The notes below the pieces were generated by a model. That model made no database searches. It worked only from the letters and a program-made list of their open reading frames with translations, and had not been told where the DNA came from. The position numbers and the translations under genes were made by a program. From positions 58,501 through 122,500 of the forward strand of contig JBBHKE010002338.1 in assembly GCA_037447655.1 (NCBI GenBank): a stretch of DNA of 64,000 bases, written 5' to 3'. The DNA is from Zygnema cylindricum. Its lineage: Eukaryota; Streptophyta; Zygnematophyceae; Zygnematales; Zygnemataceae. Below are positions 62,453-64,000 of the stretch, in pieces (position 1 is the first letter of the stretch; every line of letters begins with the position of its first letter).

Positions 62453-64000
62453 TCCTTATTGTTCACCGGTTTTGTATTTTTACAGAACTGGTTTTTTGTG
62501 CCAAAATCTTGCGAGGGAATGGAAAGGCTGGACGTGGTTGTTGTTGGCATAAGCCCATTTTTTTTTTCCAAAAGCAAGTTCCAGCTGTACAATCTCGCTT
62601 AATTTATGAAATAGGCGTGAAATAGGGAAATTATGTCTTGGGTAGCATGAACTGTGGTTGCTGCTAAACAACCGCATACAGTTTGTTCTAAACGTACAAT
62701 ATACAAGATAATTCCTTTATAATATTCTCAATTGCAGCATGTAACTTGTGGTTTCTTTATCATATGTTGGAAGTATAGCTAGTTGCTTTTTTTTGCTAAC
62801 AAAAATATGAAAATTGTGTAAACAGGTAGGTTTGGGGAAGCCTGCCTTCACTCTTCCCGGCAAAGGACCGCAATTTACATGGGCCTTTGCTGAGGCACAA
62901 TCACGACTTCTTGGCAAATCGGTATTGAATTGCACTCTCCTTATAATTTTTTGACATTTTGTTAATCCTCTGATTTTCGTAATTACTGTATTCGTTTCCG
63001 TCCTTATAAAGTGATACCAACAACTAAAAAGTACGTCGGAATCAGAACATGATATTTGTGATAATTCGGCATTATGCTACAACATTTATTTTCACCTATG
63101 AATTATTTCACATTAGACTCATATTTTCTGCTTCTTTTCTTTCCAGGCTGTTTTGTCCAGAGATCCCCACAGTCTGGCTGCGAGTGTTCCTCGGGTTTTA
63201 ACGGACAAAGTCCTTCTCGCCGAAATGGTCAAAAATGGACGTTCGCGTCTTGGGGAACCAGGAGCTGGTAGAAGAATAGCAGAGAGTATCTGGGAGCACT
63301 TTTTGGAGAGAGAAATATCCTAATTGTTCTCTAAAACAATAATTGTCACGTGTATTGATGACATATTTAGTGTACATGATGTCTGGCAAAAAGATTCTCC
63401 CGGGAGGTATCATATAGTCCACACACTTCATCATGGAAACACTAGGTCGGAAATAGCTTTTAGGTGAATGAAGGTCTTTGTAGTTAATTTGGTAAATATT
63501 CTATAAGTTGATGATACCATTCTATATTTTAGTACATCTCATTTTAATAACAATGGAACGTTTCGTTGAGAAGTATCTCAAAAGTTTTGTATTCTCAGAA
63601 GGTTCATTTACCTTTTAGTTATTAATGTCTTATACTCGTGATGATTATTAAATTGTTGGTGGAAGAATCCAATGATAACAGTGACTGAAAAATGATTTGG
63701 ATATCAACATCATCCACGACAACGGTTTTTTAATGGAATTGGTAACTTTATTTTTTCCTTCTTGTTTTAACATATGGCATTGAAATCAGCAGTCTTGGCT
63801 AATCAGAATAGCAAATCTTTGGAATCAAATTTTAACTTGCATATCGACTGGTGTTATCGGACTCTGTCTTGGGTATTTTGCGCTACGATTTCTTCCCTTC
63901 CTTCCTTCTCTACACCTCTATCAGTACTTTCTCCCACCGCGCTGCTATATTGGCCGTACCGGTATTGCCTACTTCATTCTCACCTCCAATCATGTGGACA
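62453..64000 (+). repeat. Segmental duplication, copy 2
   Basis: Same-orientation copy of 45372-46929, starting at about CCTTATTGTTCACCGG and still homologous at the right edge of the window. It keeps ~40 bp (about 62511-62551) that copy 1 lacks, so copy 1 is not simply the parent of this one in its present form. Confidence 0.93.
62826..63323 (+). pseudogene. Duplicated last two exons of the LpxB-related gene
   Basis: 62826..62921 encodes VGLGKPAFTLPGKGPQFTWA and the rest of exon 9 unchanged. 63147..63323 encodes the last exon with four amino-acid replacements (A to S, M to T, E to K, final F to S) and an intact stop. Splice sites are intact. Upstream exons are not present between 61.5 and 62.8 kb, so by itself it is a partial copy. 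It could still serve as the 3' end of a chimeric transcript. Confidence 0.85.

Overview
This window is nuclear DNA from a streptophyte (green plant or charophyte-type alga). The genes carry GT-AG introns and belong to families with plant-type counterparts: an EMSY-like ENT-domain protein, a HAKAI-type RING ubiquitin ligase, a RABA/RAB11-type GTPase, an RCC1-repeat protein and a cyanobacterial-type LpxB-related protein with a putative organelle leader. I cannot name the species. Long repeat-choked introns and intergenic space, dense MITEs and LTR-retrotransposon debris point to a large genome.

Layout. 1-9,131 is gene-rich: EML (-, running off the left edge), HAKAI (+, divergent from EML), and a CDC14/SIN-component-like gene (+, 5,158-7,592). 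The last converges with an RCC1-repeat gene (-, 17,455-9,131). I rebuilt all exon joins by hand; each complete model keeps an open frame (400, 280 and 438 aa). From 17.7 to 40 kb I see no intact host gene. The stretch holds MITEs of two or three families, a rearranged Copia element with 923-bp terminal repeats and no reverse transcriptase, a decayed Ty3/gypsy fragment, an AT-rich island with a degenerate Helitron-type protein (DUF6570-like), and a ~155-bp tandem repeat.

40,068-46,217 is a ten-exon LpxB-related gene (620 aa). It converges with a three-exon RABA GTPase (-, 52,060-47,533, 233 aa), whose first intron is ~3.6 kb of almost pure GGGAGA-type purine repeat. 52.6-60 kb is MITE and LTR territory. 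60.8-61.5 kb holds a 93-bp tandem duplication with exon-like splice sites, and a TRIM/SMART-like structure (PBS, 66-bp interior, polypurine tract) flanked by tRNA-like sequences. From ~62,450 to the right edge the 3' end of the LpxB-related gene and its downstream flank are duplicated, preceded by a SPATA20/DUF255-like fragment.

The host genes do not form a pathway. They alternate as divergent and convergent pairs: EML/HAKAI divergent; CDC14-like/RCC1 and LpxB-like/RABA convergent. The most unusual features are the RABA intron, the tRNA-bearing TRIM-like structure, the partial gene duplication, and the repeated placement of introns within the RCC1 blades.
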